Positions 1 to 8,873 are shown, numbered from the stretch's first letter. The stretch is DNA of 64,000 nt from Martinezella miluonensis (GCF_900094545.1 NZ_FMAH01000003.1:186001-250000); one strand, 5' to 3'. Translations and numbers: made by a program. The notes: a model not told the origin generated them from the letters alone.

Positions 1-1
1 C

Positions 2-349
2 CGCGCAGGGCTTGAGGCGCTCGACGCCATTGCCTCGACCGAAGGCGTCGACGGCGTCTTTATCGGCCCCGCCGATCTCGCCGCCGACATGGGCTATCTC
101 GGCAAGCCGGGCGCGCCGGAAGTGCAGGCGGAAGTCGAAAAGGCGCTTGCGAAAATTCAGGCTCATGGCAAAGCGGCTGGCATCCTGATCGGTGATCTCT
201 CGCTGGCCAAGCGCTATCTCGAACTTGGTGCAACGTTCGTGGCGATCGGCAATGACGTCACGCTTCTCGCCAATGCCACCACGAAGCTTCTGGACGACTT
301 CAAGAAGGCTGAAGCAGCAAAACCGCCTGCTGACGTGAAGGTTTACTGA
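2..349 (+). CDS. HpcH/HpaI-family aldolase, C-terminal part
   Basis: The reading frame is open from the first bases and ends at 349, so only the last 115 residues or so are present. The segment [12 protein letters not shown] is the typical metal/substrate-binding end of class II pyruvate aldolases of the HpcH/HpaI family (4-hydroxy-2-oxoheptanedioate or 2-dehydro-3-deoxyglucarate aldolase type), followed by the usual GILIGD and [11 protein letters not shown] strands. These enzymes cleave 4-hydroxy-2-oxoacids to pyruvate plus an aldehyde in the cytoplasm. The substrate cannot be told from this fragment. It precedes an SDR/MoaF/SnoaL gene set on the same strand, but a hairpin separates them, so co-transcription is uncertain. 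Confidence 0.85.
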   Translation, partial: RAGLEALDAIASTEGVDGVFIGPADLAADMGYLGKPGAPEVQAEVEKALAKIQAHGKAAGILIGDLSLAKRYLELGATFVAIGNDVTLLANATTKLLDDFKKAEAAKPPADVKVY

Positions 350-357
350 TCTCCGCG

Positions 358-387
358 GACGCCTCTCGCAGATAAGCGGGAGGCGTC
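358..387 (+). terminator. Stem-loop after the aldolase gene
   Basis: A 12-bp stem (GACGCCTCTCGC at 358-369 with GCGGGAGGCGTC at 376-387, one G-T wobble) and a 6-base loop start 8 bases past the aldolase stop. There is no long T-run, so it may be an inefficient terminator or a 3'-end stabiliser. Confidence 0.5.
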
Positions 388-519
388 TACCAATCTCGCG
401 GTGGAGGAGCCGTGCGATCAGACGCATTGTGCACGCTCAGTCAAAACGGACTGCACAGCTGGACGCGACGCCTGCGAACGCATCGGCCATGATGCTCGAG
501 AAATCCAAGAGGAGGAAAC

Positions 520-1308
520 ATGCGTTTCAAGAACAAGACGGCCCTGATTACGGGTGGCGGCACGGGTATCGGCGCAGCGGTCGCGCGCCGCATCCGCCAG
601 GAAGGCGGCAATGTCGCGCTTGTAGGGCGGCGTCCCGAGCCGCTTAGAAGCGTTGCCGACGAGATCGGCGCGACCATCGTTGCAGCCGATGCCGCCGATG
701 GTGCCGCCATGAAGGCTGCCGTCGAGAAGGTCGTCGAGACGCATGGCGGGCTCGATATCCTGATTGCCAATGCCGGCGGCCACGGTGTCGGACCGACGGT
801 CAGCATGTCGGATGAGACATGGGATCTCGCCGTTCGTCTCAACCTCAATACCGCATTCGTCAGCGCACGCGAATCCCTGCCCCATCTCATCAGGAGCAAG
901 GGCAACATCGTCGTTCTCGCCTCGATCGCCGGGCTCTTTGCCGGGCCGGATGCGGCGGGCTACGTCACCATGAAGCACGGCTGTATCGGCCTCGCGAAAT
1001 CGCTGGCGCGCGACTACGGCCGCAAGGGCGTTCGCACCAACACCGTCTGCCCCGGCTGGGTCACGACCGCCATGGCCGACGAGCAGATGGAGTTCATCGT
1101 CGAGAAATACAAGCTGAACAGCATCGAGGAAGCCTACGCGCTCGTCACCAAGGACGTGCCGCTTGGCCGGCCGGCAACCGCCGAAGACGTCGCCAACGCC
1201 GTCTGCTTCCTCGCCTCGGGCGAAGCTTCAATGATCAACGGCGCGGTCCTGACCGTCGACGGCGGCGCCGGCACGGTCGATCTGCCGACGCTGGCATTTG
1301 TGGAATAA
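520..1308 (+). CDS. SDR-family oxidoreductase
   Basis: This is a 262-residue classical short-chain dehydrogenase/reductase. It has the cofactor motif TGGGTGIG at residues 11-18, the NAG strand motif (ANAGG, about 83-87) and the catalytic Ser135, Tyr148 and Lys152 (YVTMK). The C-terminal LTVDGG is also typical. The start is fixed by a strong ribosome-binding site GGAGGAAAC directly before ATG 520. It is followed 16 bases later by a MoaF-like gene and then a SnoaL-like gene, which look like one operon. The alcohol or ketone substrate is unknown. The operon converges on a large alcohol-oxidation operon at 2544-11938, so the two may act on the same compound. Confidence 0.9.
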   Translation: MRFKNKTALITGGGTGIGAAVARRIRQEGGNVALVGRRPEPLRSVADEIGATIVAADAADGAAMKAAVEKVVETHGGLDILIANAGGHGVGPTVSMSDETWDLAVRLNLNTAFVSARESLPHLIRSKGNIVVLASIAGLFAGPDAAGYVTMKHGCIGLAKSLARDYGRKGVRTNTVCPGWVTTAMADEQMEFIVEKYKLNSIEEAYALVTKDVPLGRPATAEDVANAVCFLASGEASMINGAVLTVDGGAGTVDLPTLAFVE

Positions 1309-1324
1309 GGGGGAGGAAATAGCG

Positions 1325-2104
1325 ATGAACCAGAATCCAAAGGATTGGAAAACTTACGACCAATTCGCCTATGGCATCGACACAAACCGCCTGCCGGCGA
1401 CGGATGCTCTTGCCGGCTCGTCTCACAAGGTTGCCTTTGATGATGGCCGCAAACTGGAGCTTGCCTTCGGCAAGGAGGACGTCAAATGGTCCGATGGCAA
1501 GGACAGCGCCACCGACAAGGCCGAAGTGATCGAAGTCGCGCCGAATACCTATTTCGTCGAGGTTGTCTTTGCCGGACGTTCCAAGGAAGCGGAAACGCTG
1601 ATCCTCAACGTTGAGACGCGTCGCGCCCTGTCGATCTACTCGATCGTTCGCGAGCTGAAAGATTCGGTCGGTGAGCCACAGGTGGCACAGATCTTCCGTC
1701 CCGGCATCATCGAGGGCGGTGTTGTCAGCGGCCAGGCTCCGGCGGAAAGCCGCGACCTGATCGGGCTCAGAGCACATTTCACCTACAGCCCGAACCACGT
1801 TTACGAGCACACCTATCTGTCGTCGCAGCGCTATGCCTGGCAATGCCTCGTCGGCGTTCAGCGCGGCCATGGCGACGTCGACCTGACCACCACCTACAAG
1901 TTCGACGAAAACCACTACATCTTCACCTTCCGCGAATTCAAGATCGCGGTCGCATCGACATTCTTCTACAATTTCAACGACATGCGCTCGACGGGCAAAT
2001 TCCTGGGCATCACCGGTGACGGACGCATCCAGAACAGCCCGGCCGGCGCTTTCATCCGCAAGGCCTCGATGACCTATTACCTGCCCGGCCAGGAACCAGT
2101 GTGA
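1325..2104 (+). CDS. MoaF-like protein
   Basis: The 259-residue protein resembles the MoaF family, first named in the molybdopterin gene cluster of the Arthrobacter pAO1 plasmid. Its biochemical role is unsettled; the fold is thought to be a lipocalin-like barrel with N- and C-terminal halves. ATG 1325 is chosen because GGGGGAGGAAAT lies just before it; an in-frame ATG at 1298 lies inside the preceding SDR gene and lacks such a site. Position between an SDR and a SnoaL-like gene suggests a catabolic role (a lyase, isomerase or binding protein for a small hydrophobic compound) rather than cofactor biosynthesis. That role is inferred. No signal peptide is seen. Confidence 0.7.
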   Translation: MNQNPKDWKTYDQFAYGIDTNRLPATDALAGSSHKVAFDDGRKLELAFGKEDVKWSDGKDSATDKAEVIEVAPNTYFVEVVFAGRSKEAETLILNVETRRALSIYSIVRELKDSVGEPQVAQIFRPGIIEGGVVSGQAPAESRDLIGLRAHFTYSPNHVYEHTYLSSQRYAWQCLVGVQRGHGDVDLTTTYKFDENHYIFTFREFKIAVASTFFYNFNDMRSTGKFLGITGDGRIQNSPAGAFIRKASMTYYLPGQEPV

Positions 2105-2115
2105 AGGATGGCACT

Positions 2116-2505
2116 ATGCGAACAGCTTTCGATATCGTGAAGGCGCATTACGACGCCAACCTCCGCCGCGACATGGATGGCATGCTCGCCGACATCGCAC
2201 CCGATTGCCGCTGGACCGAGATGGATGGTTTCCCCTGCGCCGGCACCTATGTCGGCCCGCAGGAAATCTTCAAGAATGTCTTTCAGGCACTCGGCCAGTC
2301 ATTTGACGGATACACCTTCACGCTGGAACGCCTACTCAATGCCGGCGACGACGTGGTCGCCGTCGGCGAATATACCGCCACGAATAAGCAGACGGGCAAA
2401 TCTTTCAAAGCCCGCGTCGTACACGTCTGGGGCGTAGCACAGGATAAGATCCGTCGGTTCGAGCAGTTCACCGACACACTTCGGGTGGCTGAATCGATGC
2501 GTTAA
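2116..2505 (+). CDS. SnoaL-like / NTF2-fold protein
   Basis: A 129-residue protein with the layout of the SnoaL-like, ketosteroid-isomerase-type alpha+beta barrel: an N-terminal helix (VKAHYDANLRRDMDGML), an aromatic strand DCRWTEMDGFPCAGTYVGP and the closing VWGVAQDKIRRFEQFTDT. Members are cyclases, isomerases, hydrolases or non-catalytic binding domains. ATG 2116 is preferred because GAAGGA (2103-2108) lies 7 bases upstream; a GTG at 2101 overlapping the MoaF-like stop is the alternative. It ends the SDR/MoaF-like/SnoaL-like operon. Substrate unknown. Confidence 0.8.
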   Translation: MRTAFDIVKAHYDANLRRDMDGMLADIAPDCRWTEMDGFPCAGTYVGPQEIFKNVFQALGQSFDGYTFTLERLLNAGDDVVAVGEYTATNKQTGKSFKARVVHVWGVAQDKIRRFEQFTDTLRVAESMR

Positions 2506-2543
2506 TCGGTCGAGGCGGCCCAGCTCCAGGCCGGGTCGCCTCT

Positions 2544-3488
2544 CTATGCGATCCCAGCCCGACGCCATTGCGACGGCGAAACGCCGAAGCGATTGCGGAA
2601 GGCCCTGGAAAAATGCGCGCTGGATGAAAAGCCGAGTGCAAAAGCGATTTCAGATATTTCGCCGGCATAGCCTCCGGCTTCGCGCAGCTGTGCGGCAGCC
2701 TTCTGCAGACGCAAATTCCAGATATAGTCCGATGGCGTCAGGCATTCGACCTCGAATGCCCGATAGACATAGCGTACCGAGCAGCCCATGCGGCGCGCGA
2801 TCATGGTGATGGTCAGGTCCGGCCGCTCGACATTGCTTTCGATGAAGTCCTTGATCCGCTGCAGCAGCAGATCAAGCGGATTTGCAACCGGCCTTGCCGG
2901 CTGTGAATCTGCGCCGATCACGGTGCGAACGAGATCGATCATGGTCTGGCCGATGCCGGCGCGCCGGGCTTCATCGAGGTGGCCGATCTCATGCATGGTC
3001 GATTCCATCAACGACAACAGGATGCGGCACATACCATCCTGCTCCGCATGCGCGGTGAACGGTGTCACCAGCCGCTCGATGGCGCGGTGCGAGAGCGCAT
3101 GCCGCGGCAATTGTAGCAAAAGCTGGCGCACGGACGTGCTGTTGGTCAGCACGTAGGGCCGACGTGGATCATAGATGACAAGAGCATCGGTGTGGACCGG
3201 CGCATGCTGTCCGCCCTGCAAGAGCGAGGCTGTCCCTTCCGTCTGCAGGATCAACTTGATCGCATCCGGATCATCCGGCCCCGCCGTGACGCGTTCGCCG
3301 AAAACGACATGCCGATCCGCCTCCAGGCGGGTCAGCCGGCATGCGCCGAGCATCGCCGACACCATACGGCTCTTGTTCTCGTCAGCTGCGCCGAAATCAA
3401 GCCGGACATTGCCGAAGAGATTGCGGGCCAGCCCGGCAAAGTCTCGCCCTCCGGCGATGTCGACATGACGTTGAAGCGCGGCAGCCAT
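2544..3488 (-). CDS. AraC-family transcriptional regulator
   Basis: The protein is 314 residues from ATG 3488, with an N-terminal AraC-binding-like sensor domain (about 30-200) and a C-terminal double helix-turn-helix (about 215-314; TITMIARRMGCSVRYVYRAF and EIAFALGFSSSAHFSRAF). GAGGGG six bases before ATG 3488 supports this start; an in-frame upstream ATG at 3521 would overlap the SDR gene. It is the last gene of the long minus-strand operon from 11938 and converges with the SnoaL-like gene, 38 bases apart. It probably controls this locus. The effector is unknown. Confidence 0.85.
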   Translation of the reverse strand: MAAALQRHVDIAGGRDFAGLARNLFGNVRLDFGAADENKSRMVSAMLGACRLTRLEADRHVVFGERVTAGPDDPDAIKLILQTEGTASLLQGGQHAPVHTDALVIYDPRRPYVLTNSTSVRQLLLQLPRHALSHRAIERLVTPFTAHAEQDGMCRILLSLMESTMHEIGHLDEARRAGIGQTMIDLVRTVIGADSQPARPVANPLDLLLQRIKDFIESNVERPDLTITMIARRMGCSVRYVYRAFEVECLTPSDYIWNLRLQKAAAQLREAGGYAGEISEIAFALGFSSSAHFSRAFRNRFGVSPSQWRRAGIA

Positions 3489-3498
3489 GATAGACCCC

Positions 3499-4215
3499 TC
3501 AAGACGTGAGATATCCGCCATCGACCGGCAGGCAGGCGCCCGTCACATAGCGAGCCGCCTCCGACGAAAGGAAGACGATCGCATCGGCGATTTCCTCGGC
3601 AGCGCCCCATCTGCCGGCAGGAATGCGCCGGAGAATAGGTCCGCAAGCAGCCTCATCGGCGAAAAGCGCTCGGCTAAGCGGCGTGACGATCCAGCCGGGA
3701 GCAACAGCGTTGACGCGGATTCCCGCTTGCGCATACTCCAGCGCCAGCGATTTCGTCAGCTGCACGATCGCTCCCTTGCTCGCCGCATAGGCCGGACGGT
3801 CGGCGGCGCCGAAGGTCGAATACATTGAAGCGATGTTGACCATCGCCGAGCCGGCCTGCATGCGCGGACGCGCGAGCCGGCAGCAATCCATGACCGATGT
3901 CAGGTTGATCGCCATCACCTCGTCGAACACAGCCTTCGCCCATTCACCGCGATCGCGACTGACGCCGGTGCAATTGACCAGGACATCGATCGTTTCGACA
4001 GATGCGAAGAAAGCTTCGAGCGCCCCTGGCACGAGCACATCGACTTCATGGTTTTCGATCCGAGGTCCGGCGGGCGCCTTCGATGCGCCGAGGCCGCAAC
4101 TCACAACACGGGCACCAAGCTCGGCAAAGCGCTGCACGCTGGCAGCACCTATGCCCGATGTGCCTCCGGTGACGACGATCGTTCGTCCGGTAAAAAGATC
4201 GGAGGAAAACGTCAT
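3499..4215 (-). CDS. SDR-family oxidoreductase
   Basis: A 238-residue classical SDR with TGGTSGIG at 16-23, Ser130, Tyr143 and Lys147 (YAASK) and a C-terminal PVDGGYLTS. The usual NNAG motif reads NCTG (81-84). It lies 15 bases downstream of the livF-like gene in the alcohol-oxidation/ABC operon and likely oxidises or reduces an intermediate of the imported substrate. The sequence does not identify that substrate. Confidence 0.9.
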   Translation of the reverse strand: MTFSSDLFTGRTIVVTGGTSGIGAASVQRFAELGARVVSCGLGASKAPAGPRIENHEVDVLVPGALEAFFASVETIDVLVNCTGVSRDRGEWAKAVFDEVMAINLTSVMDCCRLARPRMQAGSAMVNIASMYSTFGAADRPAYAASKGAIVQLTKSLALEYAQAGIRVNAVAPGWIVTPLSRALFADEAACGPILRRIPAGRWGAAEEIADAIVFLSSEAARYVTGACLPVDGGYLTS

Positions 4216-4230
4216 GGCAGCTCCTTCCTA

Positions 4231-4947
4231 TCAGCTGGCGAGATAGGCGCCGTGGAGAATGTCCGGCTGCGCCTTCAAAGTGGCGGCGGAACCGTCGAAG
4301 ACGAGGCGTCCCCGCTCCAAAACAAGCGCTTGATCGGCGAGATCGAGAGCGAGGTTGGCGAACTGCTCGATCAGGAGAACGCCGATACCGCCGGCGGCGG
4401 CGATCTTCAGCGCCTCGGCCAGCCGCTTGACGACAGTAGGCGCCAAGCCGAGAGACAATTCATCGACGATCATGAAGCGGGGCTTGGCGACGAAAGCCTG
4501 CGCCATCGCCACCATCTGCTTCTGCCCGCCGGAAAGATCCGATGCCGATTGGCGACGGCGCTCGGCAAGTTCAGGAAATATTTCGTAGGCGCGCTCCAGC
4601 CCTTGCCTGCGGGCATTGGCCGACGGATCGAGAGCGGCAACAAGGATATTGTCCTCGACGGTGAGCTGCCCCAGCACGCGATGACCTTCCGGAACGAGCG
4701 CGAGGCCCGCACGACGAATACGATCGGGCGCAAAGCCATCGAGCACACGACCATCGAGACGCACCGAACCGCCGCGCGGCAAGGCGCCCGCGATGGCCAT
4801 GACGGTGCTCGACTTCCCAGCGCCGTTGGCGCCAAGCAGCGTCGTCACCTTGCCGGCGGTGACCGAGAAGGAAACATCGTGAACAACGCGCTTGCCGCCA
4901 CGCTCGACGACAAGATTTTCGACGCGGACTTCGGACGTGCCGGTCAT
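4231..4947 (-). CDS. livF: LivF-type ABC transporter ATPase
   Basis: This 238-residue ATPase has Walker A GANGAGKS, signature LSGGQKQMVAMA and Walker B FMIVDELSLGL. The insert and C-terminal region are those of the LivF branch of branched-chain (HAAT-family) importers. The start is ATG 4947, one base after the stop of the LivG-like gene (TGA-G-ATG), which indicates translational coupling; an upstream in-frame start would lie wholly inside that gene. It pairs with LivG on the cytoplasmic face to drive import by the LivH/LivM pore. HAAT importers carry amino acids, amides, aromatic acids or polyols; the neighbours favour an alcohol or its acid rather than an amino acid. Confidence 0.9.
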   Translation of the reverse strand: MTGTSEVRVENLVVERGGKRVVHDVSFSVTAGKVTTLLGANGAGKSSTVMAIAGALPRGGSVRLDGRVLDGFAPDRIRRAGLALVPEGHRVLGQLTVEDNILVAALDPSANARRQGLERAYEIFPELAERRRQSASDLSGGQKQMVAMAQAFVAKPRFMIVDELSLGLAPTVVKRLAEALKIAAAGGIGVLLIEQFANLALDLADQALVLERGRLVFDGSAATLKAQPDILHGAYLAS

Positions 4948-4948
4948 C

Positions 4949-5653
4949 TCAGAATTCCCCCAGATAGGCGCGACGCACGTTGGGATCCGCAAGCACGGCA
5001 TGGGTCGGGCCGAGCGCAAGAAGCTTGCCGTAGTCGAGCACCATGGTCTCGCTGCACATGGAGCGGATGAGGTCGACATCGTGATCGATGATCAGCACCT
5101 GTGCCCTGAATTCCGCCGGGATGCGGAGAACCAGTTCGCGAAATGCCTTGCCCTCCTCCTCAGTCAATCCGGCGGCCGGTTCGTCGAGCAGGATGAGCTT
5201 CGGGTTGCCGATCACACATTTCGCAAGCTCGACGAGACGACGCTGAAACAGATTGAGCGACTGACCGAGCCGATCGGCAACTGACGTCAGACCGACAAAG
5301 GAGAGAGCCTGGTCGACGGCGCCGGAACGATGTCCCACGGGTACGACATGGTCGGCGATCGCAGCGATATTACCGGAAACCGTCAGGTCTTCGACGACCT
5401 GCTCGGTCTGGAACGAACGCCGCAGGCCCGCACGCACGCGCTGAAGCGGCGACATCGGCAACAGAGCCCGTTCGCCCAGCGAAACCGCGCCCTGAACCGG
5501 CCTGACGAAACCGGAGAGCACATTGAGCAGCGTGGTCTTGCCCGCGCCATTCGGGCCAATGAGGCCGGCCACCGGAGCCGTCAGCACCGCGCTGAGTTCA
5601 TTGATCGGCCGCACGCCGCCGAACTGAACGACGAGATTTTCGATCTTGATCAT
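4949..5653 (-). CDS. livG: LivG-type ABC transporter ATPase
   Basis: A 234-residue ATPase with Walker A GPNGAGKT, Walker B LILLDEPAAGL, H-loop LIIDHDVDLI and the C-terminal tail VRRAYLGEF characteristic of LivG. The ABC signature is unusual: where LivG proteins normally read LSYGQQRR, this one has LNLFQRR, so the signature Ser and Gly are replaced. In a heterodimer with LivF, which has a full LSGGQ, one composite site would be degenerate. The start overlaps the LivM stop by four bases (ATGA). Confidence 0.88.
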   Translation of the reverse strand: MIKIENLVVQFGGVRPINELSAVLTAPVAGLIGPNGAGKTTLLNVLSGFVRPVQGAVSLGERALLPMSPLQRVRAGLRRSFQTEQVVEDLTVSGNIAAIADHVVPVGHRSGAVDQALSFVGLTSVADRLGQSLNLFQRRLVELAKCVIGNPKLILLDEPAAGLTEEEGKAFRELVLRIPAEFRAQVLIIDHDVDLIRSMCSETMVLDYGKLLALGPTHAVLADPNVRRAYLGEF

Positions 5654-6687
5654 CGCTCCCTCCCCGGGAAAAGCCTATCTCCGATCCAGGCGATCACGCC
5701 CGATACCTGACCGGCAATGCCCGTCGGTGCCGTTGCCAGCGCGTGGAACAGCGCCATGCCGAAAATCCCGATCGTCACATAGCCGTCGATGCCAAGGTCG
5801 GTCAGCAACGCCGGCACGGCACGCAGCAGTAGCCCGGCAATCAGGGCGCCGTACCAATTGAACACACCGCCGACGATGGCCAGCGCAAAGAGATTGAGGC
5901 TATCGAAAGCGCCGAAGGCGCGCCCGTCGAGCTGGCCGACATTGCCGGCGAGCAGGCCGCCGGCAAGACCGGCCAGAAAGCCGCTCAGCGCAAAGGCCCA
6001 TGCCTTGTAGATCAGAACATTGACACCGCTTGCAACGGCGACGGTCTCGCCCTTGCGGATCAGTGCCCAGGCGCGGCCCGGACGAGCAAGTTTGTGCCAC
6101 TGCGCAATCAACAGGCCGATTGCCGCCGCCGCGCAGACATAGAGGAAGTAGGCAACCTCACCATCGGCGATCAGAGGCCTTGCCAACATCTGGCGCCCGG
6201 AACCATCTGCCCGCCCGAGGAAGCCCGGACCGCCGTCCGGAAAGCCCCAGGCGCTGATGACGATCTGGAACGCGCCGGCCAGCATCAGCGTGACAAGCGC
6301 CAGATAAAGGCCGCGCAGCCGCAACGCCGGCACGCCGAACGCCAGCCCCACCACCGAGGCAACGATCCCGCCGGCAAGCAGGCTGACCTCGAACGGCGGA
6401 TGAAAGCCATGACCGACACGAAGCGTCACCCAGCCGCCGACGCCGACGAGCGCAAACTGGCAGAGGGAGACCAGGCCAAGCTGGCCGTAAAGAATGGCAA
6501 GCCCGGCAACCGAGAGTGACAAGGCGACAGCGGATGTTGCAGCCGAGAGCCAGAAGGAATTGGCAAGGAGAGCGACGATCATCGAGAAGATCGCCATCGT
6601 CACCGGAACATGCAGAAGCTGCTTGGGCAAGCGCACCATCGATATGCCTTCGGCGTTGGAGGCGATTGTCTGGTCCTGAACGGTCAT
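5650..6687 (-). CDS. livM: LivM-type ABC permease
   Basis: A 345-residue integral membrane protein with about nine hydrophobic segments, including GQLGLVSLCQFALVGVGGW and the permease coupling loop around ALIRKGETVAVASGVNVLIYK. It is the second pore subunit of the HAAT-type importer in the inner membrane. The gene overlaps both neighbours by four bases (6684-6687 with the LivH-like gene and 5650-5653 with the LivG-like gene), so the four transport genes are translationally coupled. Confidence 0.88.
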   Translation of the reverse strand: MTVQDQTIASNAEGISMVRLPKQLLHVPVTMAIFSMIVALLANSFWLSAATSAVALSLSVAGLAILYGQLGLVSLCQFALVGVGGWVTLRVGHGFHPPFEVSLLAGGIVASVVGLAFGVPALRLRGLYLALVTLMLAGAFQIVISAWGFPDGGPGFLGRADGSGRQMLARPLIADGEVAYFLYVCAAAAIGLLIAQWHKLARPGRAWALIRKGETVAVASGVNVLIYKAWAFALSGFLAGLAGGLLAGNVGQLDGRAFGAFDSLNLFALAIVGGVFNWYGALIAGLLLRAVPALLTDLGIDGYVTIGIFGMALFHALATAPTGIAGQVSGVIAWIGDRLFPGRER

Positions 6688-7550
6688 CGGTCTTTCAACG
6701 CGGCTCTCGCCGTGCCTCCCAGGATCGTGACTGCAACGAGCGCGATGACGAAGGGGGCCGCCGCGCGATAGGGCGATATCCAGGGGATCGGCGTCAGCAC
6801 GGCTTCAGCGATACCAATCAGAATGCCGGCAACAGCGGTTTCCCAAAGCGAGCGCAATTGGCCAAGGATCGCGGCCGCGATCGCCGGGATGACGAGCAGG
6901 GTCAGGAACGTTCCCTGCAAGCGGACGAGGTCGGCGAGCAATAGGCCGGCAAAGCCGGAAAAGATGCCTGTGATGATCCAGGCGGCGGTTTCCGTATAGA
7001 GAATACGCACACCAAGGACCGCACTGAGATCACGGTCATTCGCAAGAGCTCGCATATCGAGACCAAGCCGGGTGCGGTTCAGCAACAGCGTGATGGCGAC
7101 GACCATGGCGGCGGCCAGGATGATGGCGATGATGCGCGTGTAGGTCAGGCGAACGGCGAAGAGAGAAACGAACATCTGGTCGGTGGGAAACTGCAGGCGG
7201 CGCGGCAGCTCGCCCCAGATGACCCCCATGATCGCGATCAGGAGGAGAGCCGGCGCCAGCGTTCCCACCGCACGTACGACGATGTCGCGATGCGACAGCA
7301 TGGGTGCGAAAATCCGACCATATAGAAAGCTGATCGTGGTGGAGACGGCAACGGCTGCCAGAATAGCAGCAACGAGCGGCATCTTCCACTCAAGCAGCTG
7401 CCAGGCACAGTGGGCGCCGATGGCACCGAAAGCACCGAAGGCAAAATTGAGAACGCCGGTCGCTCGAAACAGAACGACAAGGCCGACGCCGGACAAGGCA
7501 TAAACGGCACCGATTCCCAGCCCGGAAATGACGAAGGGTAGAAAGTTCAT
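6684..7550 (-). CDS. livH: LivH-type ABC permease
   Basis: A 288-residue inner-membrane permease with eight or so hydrophobic helices and the LivH hallmarks GIGAVYALSGVGLVVLFRATG near the N-terminus and ALANDRDLSAVLGV in the cytoplasmic coupling loop. It forms the pore with the LivM-like protein. The gene follows the binding-protein gene after a 69-base gap carrying a stem-loop (7573-7602). Confidence 0.88.
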   Translation of the reverse strand: MNFLPFVISGLGIGAVYALSGVGLVVLFRATGVLNFAFGAFGAIGAHCAWQLLEWKMPLVAAILAAVAVSTTISFLYGRIFAPMLSHRDIVVRAVGTLAPALLLIAIMGVIWGELPRRLQFPTDQMFVSLFAVRLTYTRIIAIILAAAMVVAITLLLNRTRLGLDMRALANDRDLSAVLGVRILYTETAAWIITGIFSGFAGLLLADLVRLQGTFLTLLVIPAIAAAILGQLRSLWETAVAGILIGIAEAVLTPIPWISPYRAAAPFVIALVAVTILGGTARAALKDR

Positions 7551-7572
7551 GGATCGATCCTCTCGGGTCGCT

Positions 7573-7602
7573 CGGTTCCGCAGCGTTGCAGCCGCGGAAC
7601 CG
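7573..7602 (-). other. Intercistronic stem-loop after binding-protein gene
   Basis: Perfect 9-bp arms CGGTTCCGC (7573-7581) and GCGGAACCG (7594-7602) with a 12-base loop lie between the binding-protein stop and the LivH-like start. No T-run follows, so it is better read as a 3' mRNA stabiliser, or partial terminator, that raises binding protein over membrane subunits, as described for the REP-like structure between malE and malF. Confidence 0.6.
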
Positions 7603-7619
7603 ATGGCAAGCTTCAGGAC

Positions 7620-8873
7620 TTAGTTGAGGCCGGCAGACTTTTCGAAAGCACGGATGTCCTTCAACTCCGGATCGGGCGACGGTGCGCAGTCGGAGACGAC
7701 CTTCCACTTGCCGCCTTCGGCAACGGCCATGCTCGTCGTCGAATTGGCATTGTGACGGGTCTGGCCATCACCGAAGTACCAGGGAGCGCAGAAGATATCG
7801 CTCTTGAAGTCCTTGATCTGCTTCACGGCGGCGGACGCGGTCTCACGGTTGATCTTGGCCGGATCGAGCGTCATCAGCGCCTTTTCGGCGACGCGCGCCG
7901 CCAGATAACCGGCCTGAGCGAAGGTATCGCGCGGGTCGGACTTCTGACCGTACTGATCCATGACGGCAAGCCAGTTCTGATTGTCCGGCGTGGTTACCTC
8001 GAGATCATTGAACTCCATGTTGACGTAGAACTTGCCATCCCAACCCGAGCCGATGGTGGATGGAACGGAGAGGTCATAGGCAGAAGCGGCGCTCAAGAAG
8101 GTAATCGACTGGTTCAGGCCCTGCTCTTCGGCTGCCGTTAAAAGCGGCACCGCAACACCCTTGGAAAGGCCGAGAACGATAACGTCAGGCTTGCTGGCAG
8201 CTGCCTGCAAGATGACGGATGTCGCATCGGCAGAGCCCGGATCCATCAGGATCGTCTGTGCGGCAAAGCCTTTTTCCTTGGCGAGCAAAGCGACGCCATC
8301 ACACGACCAGGTACCGACATTCGGGATGTTCGGTGCGATGCAGACGACCGATTTGGCATGGAGCTTGTCAAGCGCATAGCCCATCGCACCCAGCATGGAG
8401 ACGCGCGGTCCGGCGTTGGTCGGCGCGATGTTGTCGGCAAAGAAGCATTCGCGCGGCACGCCGACACCGGCCAGGACCAGAATGCCAGCCTTCTTGTAGA
8501 GCTCGGCATTGGCGCCGCATTCGACATAGCTCGAATTGCCGACCATCAGCACGGCCTTCTGATCATTGACGAGCTTGGCTGCCAGCTGCGCGGCGATCTC
8601 CGGGTTCCACTGGTCGTCCTCGATCAGATATTTGACCGGCCGCCCCTTGATGCCGCCATTGGCGTTGAGGCAATCGAAATAGGCCTTTGCCGATTTGGTC
8701 GAGTTCGAGAAATCGTCCGGACCGGTCTTGCCGGTGATGGCCCCGATGATGATCGGCTCGCCGGTTGCCGGCTTGCCGGTGTTGTCGCCGCAGGATGCAG
8801 CCGCATGCGCGCTGAACGCCGAAACGAGCGTCAGGAAAAGGCCGATCGCCAGCCCTCTGAGATTGATAGGCAT
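7620..8873 (-). CDS. HAAT-type ABC substrate-binding protein
   Basis: A 417-residue periplasmic binding protein of the Leu/Ile/Val-binding (type I, ANF-receptor-like) family. It begins with a signal peptide (GLAIGLFLTLVSAFSAHAAA) and continues with PIIIGAITGKTGP and IKGRPVKYLIEDDQWNPEIA, typical of the first lobe. ATG 8873 is chosen for its GGAGGAGACA ribosome-binding site and because it places the signal peptide at the N-terminus. It delivers substrate to the LivHMGF-like pore. Length is slightly above the usual 370-400 residues. The ligand cannot be deduced from sequence. Confidence 0.88.
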   Translation of the reverse strand: MPINLRGLAIGLFLTLVSAFSAHAAASCGDNTGKPATGEPIIIGAITGKTGPDDFSNSTKSAKAYFDCLNANGGIKGRPVKYLIEDDQWNPEIAAQLAAKLVNDQKAVLMVGNSSYVECGANAELYKKAGILVLAGVGVPRECFFADNIAPTNAGPRVSMLGAMGYALDKLHAKSVVCIAPNIPNVGTWSCDGVALLAKEKGFAAQTILMDPGSADATSVILQAAASKPDVIVLGLSKGVAVPLLTAAEEQGLNQSITFLSAASAYDLSVPSTIGSGWDGKFYVNMEFNDLEVTTPDNQNWLAVMDQYGQKSDPRDTFAQAGYLAARVAEKALMTLDPAKINRETASAAVKQIKDFKSDIFCAPWYFGDGQTRHNANSTTSMAVAEGGKWKVVSDCAPSPDPELKDIRAFEKSAGLN

